From: an uncultured Bacteroidota bacterium
GTDB lineage: Bacteria; Bacteroidota; Bacteroidia; B-17B0; Aurantibacillaceae
Reading direction: 5' to 3'
Length of the DNA stretch: 7,253 nt
Assembly (NCBI GenBank): GCA_937868675.1
Contig: CALMNJ010000432.1
Coordinates: 1 to 7,253 of the forward strand
Of this stretch, positions 4,851-7,253 are shown one piece after another. The notes beneath the pieces are model-generated. The model made no database searches. It worked only from the letters and a program-made list of their open reading frames with translations, and had not been told where the DNA came from. Numbering within the stretch: position 1 is the stretch's first letter; each line of letters opens with the position of its first letter. A program made the position numbers and the translations under genes.

Positions 4851-7253
4851 TTGAGCAGAAACATAAACACAGGTCGGTTAAGGGCAGCCGGAGGACTGAT
4901 TTTATTTATGTTGCTTTTTACTGCCTGCAGCCCCACTAAAAAACTAAAGACGGGCGAGTTTATCGTTGACAAGGTTAAGGTTGAGTTGGTTAATACTCGT
5001 GGTATCGGCATTCCAAAAGAAAACCTTGAGGCTTTTTTCCGCCAAAAGCCAAACCGTAAGCTGTTTCGCAAAATCAATTTTTTTGTGTGGTGGTATAATT
5101 TGTTTAACAATGAAAAAATAAGAGCGAAACGGGAAAAACGGAATGCGGAATACGATCGCAAAAATGAAAAAAAAATAAAGCGATACGAGGAGATCAACAA
5201 AAAAAGGGAACTGAAAGGTAAAAAAAGGAAGGAACCTTCACTAAAGGATAAAGAAAGTCTGCTCCTGATTGAGAGTGTACGTGACATTGGAGAACCTGCG
5301 GTGGTTTTTGATTCGTCGTTGACACGACAAACCAGTTTTCAGTTAAGCCGGTATTTATTCAGCAAGGGTTTTTTTGATAACCGGGTGCTCGATACGGCCG
5401 TTTTAAATTATCGCACAAGCAAGGTAGCGCTCAAATATCTGCTTTACCCGGGCAGGCCTTACGTTATTAACAAAGTTATATACCAGTTTGATGATAATGA
5501 ATTGGGAAAGCTTATTGCGCGTGATACATTGAATTGTTTGCTTAAACCCGGTGATGTTTATGATTTTGAAAAACAACAGGCAGAGCGGCAGCGCATTACC
5601 GATCTCGCGGTTAATTCGGGGTATTATTTTTTTGAAAATGCATATTCCTCCATTGTGGTGGATTCGGCATTCGCAAACCATAGTGTATCTATTCACATCC
5701 GTATCAAAAAGTTCGCTAAATCCTACGGTCAGGGAAGCGATTCGCTGATTTATGTGAACCATCCAAAACTTCGTATCCGGAATATTTATCTCATAACGGA
5801 GCAATTTATTGGTAACGTTCGGGATGCAAGTTTCCGCGACACGCTGCACACAACAAATGAGGGCATGGTGTTTTTACTGAATCAGCCTATGACCTTCCGG
5901 CCTCAGGTTATAGTTAACAATGTTGACCTCTATAAAGGCCAGCTTTTCAGACGCGATTCGGCCCAGCTTACTTACCGCGAGCTTCTTGGGCTTGGTATTT
6001 TTAAAAATGTGAGCATACAGTTTTTGGTGAATCAGAATTATTCGGATCAACTGGATTGTTATATAATCTGCAATCCATTAATCAAACAATCTCTTACAGC
6101 CGAAACGGAGGGTACCAACACATCCGGAAACCTTGGTGTTGACGGCAGCCTGGTGTACCAGAACCGTAATTTTTTTAAAGGCGGAGAGTATTTTGAAACC
6201 AAATTGCAGGGCGCACTGGTGGCTCAGTCGCAATTTAAATCGCAGGATAATGGGCAGGGGGCTATTGGCCAGCTTCCTTCCACATTTAATACACTGCAGT
6301 TTGGTCCCGAATTAACATTTGCCGTTCCAAGGGCATTTTTCCCATTTTCGCTCCTTCCTTTCAAAAAAGAAATGTCACCCCGTACGTATCTAAAATCGTC
6401 TGTCAATTTTCAGCGCGGACCTGCGTTTAGTCGTGTGATAACGAGCATTGACTACGGGTTCAGTTTTAAAACGAACGAAAACCGGATTAAACATGACCTG
6501 GTGCCATTTGAGGCCTATTACGTGAATGCACAACTATCACAGGCGTTTCAGAATACACTTACGGCACTTAACGATGCCTTTCTTGTAAACTCATTTCAGG
6601 ACCACATCACCACGCTGTCAAAATACACACTTAGTTACACTTCTAAACAAAATGCCAATACCAGCAGCCGGCCCGTAAGTTATGTGCGATGGAGTATTTC
6701 CTCTTCTGGAAATTTACTGCGGGCTTTTTTCAATGTCGCCGGTGGGGCTAAAGATAGTTTGGGCCGCTATCTTTTGTACGGAATACCATTTGCACAATTT
6801 ATAAAAACCGATATTGACTACCGGTTTTATGTGCCAGTGCGTAAAAAGAGCAGGGTTGTGTACCGTGTGGCAGGCGGAATTGGAAAACCACTTAGTAATC
6901 TTAGCGTATTGCCGTATGAGCAAAGTTTTTTTAGTGGCGGCCCCAACAGTGTAAGAGCCTGGAGGGCCCGCACGCTGGGCCCGGGAGGCTACGATCCAAG
7001 CCAAAGTACGGCGCGTTATGATAAGATAGGTGATATTCTTCTGGAAGGAAATGTGGAATACAGGTTTCACATCATAAGCTCGTTTAATGGCGCATTTTTT
7101 CTGGATGCCGGTAATATATGGCGCCTGAATCCAGACGCCATTAAGCCTAGGGGCGAATTTGTTGCCGGACTTTTTCTTGATCAGATTGCACTGGGCGGGG
7201 GCTTTGGTATGCGCTGGGATCTTGATTTTTTTGTACTGCGCCTCGATCTGGCG
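4851..7253 (+). CDS. tamL: TamL-like outer-membrane lipoprotein, BamA/TamA (Omp85) family, 3'-truncated
   Basis: Omp85-superfamily protein of the outer membrane, in Bacteroidota partnered with the inner-membrane-anchored TamB and implicated in envelope biogenesis. It is open for 801 codons to the window edge. The start is taken as TTG 4851, giving MSRNINTGRLRAAGG, a hydrophobic core and the lipobox FTAC with C26 as the lipidated cysteine. TTG 4845 is the alternative; the first ATG (4908) would leave only six residues before the cysteine. Residues 40-420 are POTRA-like regions, interrupted at about 86-133 by a very Lys/Arg/Glu-rich segment. The barrel starts near 427 (NLGVDGSLVYQNRNFFKGGE). 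The L6 loop signature is present as SVRAWRARTLGPGG, with VRAW at 701-704 in place of the usual VRGF/Y. DAGNIW begins at 752. I estimate the last strands of the barrel, some tens of residues, lie beyond 7253. TamB would be expected downstream but is not in the window. Confidence 0.9.
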   Translation, partial: MSRNINTGRLRAAGGLILFMLLFTACSPTKKLKTGEFIVDKVKVELVNTRGIGIPKENLEAFFRQKPNRKLFRKINFFVWWYNLFNNEKIRAKREKRNAEYDRKNEKKIKRYEEINKKRELKGKKRKEPSLKDKESLLLIESVRDIGEPAVVFDSSLTRQTSFQLSRYLFSKGFFDNRVLDTAVLNYRTSKVALKYLLYPGRPYVINKVIYQFDDNELGKLIARDTLNCLLKPGDVYDFEKQQAERQRITDLAVNSGYYFFENAYSSIVVDSAFANHSVSIHIRIKKFAKSYGQGSDSLIYVNHPKLRIRNIYLITEQFIGNVRDASFRDTLHTTNEGMVFLLNQPMTFRPQVIVNNVDLYKGQLFRRDSAQLTYRELLGLGIFKNVSIQFLVNQNYSDQLDCYIICNPLIKQSLTAETEGTNTSGNLGVDGSLVYQNRNFFKGGEYFETKLQGALVAQSQFKSQDNGQGAIGQLPSTFNTLQFGPELTFAVPRAFFPFSLLPFKKEMSPRTYLKSSVNFQRGPAFSRVITSIDYGFSFKTNENRIKHDLVPFEAYYVNAQLSQAFQNTLTALNDAFLVNSFQDHITTLSKYTLSYTSKQNANTSSRPVSYVRWSISSSGNLLRAFFNVAGGAKDSLGRYLLYGIPFAQFIKTDIDYRFYVPVRKKSRVVYRVAGGIGKPLSNLSVLPYEQSFFSGGPNSVRAWRARTLGPGGYDPSQSTARYDKIGDILLEGNVEYRFHIISSFNGAFFLDAGNIWRLNPDAIKPRGEFVAGLFLDQIALGGGFGMRWDLDFFVLRLDLA

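Noticed and set aside
4835..5849. Minus-strand open frames at 4835-5287 and 5403-5849
   Set aside because: They are antisense to the TamL-like gene. The first is an artefact of the A/G-rich coding strand, giving a Ser/Phe/Leu-rich translation.
5551..7070. Short frames at 5551-5748 (+), 6133-6315 (+), 6224-6406 (-) and 6714-7070 (-)
   Set aside because: They overlap the continuous TamL-like frame, which shows POTRA-like and barrel features throughout.
1..7253. CRISPR array, tRNA or rRNA gene, insertion sequence, or a new defence or mobile system
   Set aside because: No spaced direct repeats, cloverleaf-like sequence, transposase motif or terminal inverted repeats were found by reading both strands. 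The gene content is housekeeping and envelope.

Overview
The window looks like a chromosomal segment of a Bacteroidota bacterium. The clues are three tandem secreted DUF1573 proteins, a lipoprotein-type BamA/TamA family protein (TamL-like), weak or absent Shine-Dalgarno sites, and one promoter candidate of the Bacteroidota type (TTG, 19 nt, TAnnTTTG-like). I cannot place it more precisely from sequence alone. Most of it is housekeeping and cell-envelope content. I see no CRISPR array, tRNA, rRNA, transposase or phage gene.

Layout: (1) 1-2445, minus strand: valyl-tRNA synthetase, complete at its N terminus and cut by the left edge just before the C-terminal coiled-coil arm. (2) 2446-2564: short AT-rich divergent intergenic region. 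(3) 2565-3968, plus strand: three consecutive DUF1573 genes encoding small exported proteins. A strong intrinsic terminator lies between the second and third and overlaps the probable 5' coding region of the third. The second ends in a frame-shifting 20-bp tandem duplication. (4) 3970-4728, minus strand: SpoU/TrmH-family RNA 2'-O-methyltransferase, convergent with DUF1573 gene 3, with one base between the two stop codons. (5) 4729-4850: divergent intergenic region with a good promoter candidate for the methyltransferase. (6) 4851-7253, plus strand: TamL-like outer-membrane lipoprotein of the Omp85 superfamily, probably starting at TTG and cut by the right edge before the last barrel strands.

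Functionally, valS and the methyltransferase belong to translation and RNA modification. The DUF1573 cluster and the TamL-like gene belong to the envelope. I found no evidence that these blocks form one pathway. The DUF1573 cluster is the least understood part: three paralogues with different cysteine patterns, one also carrying a His-rich N terminus. I do not see a clearly new biological system. The points most worth checking are the DUF1573 cluster, the terminator inside the third gene's 5' end, the 20-bp duplication, the possibly leaderless methyltransferase mRNA, and the non-ATG start of the TamL-like gene.
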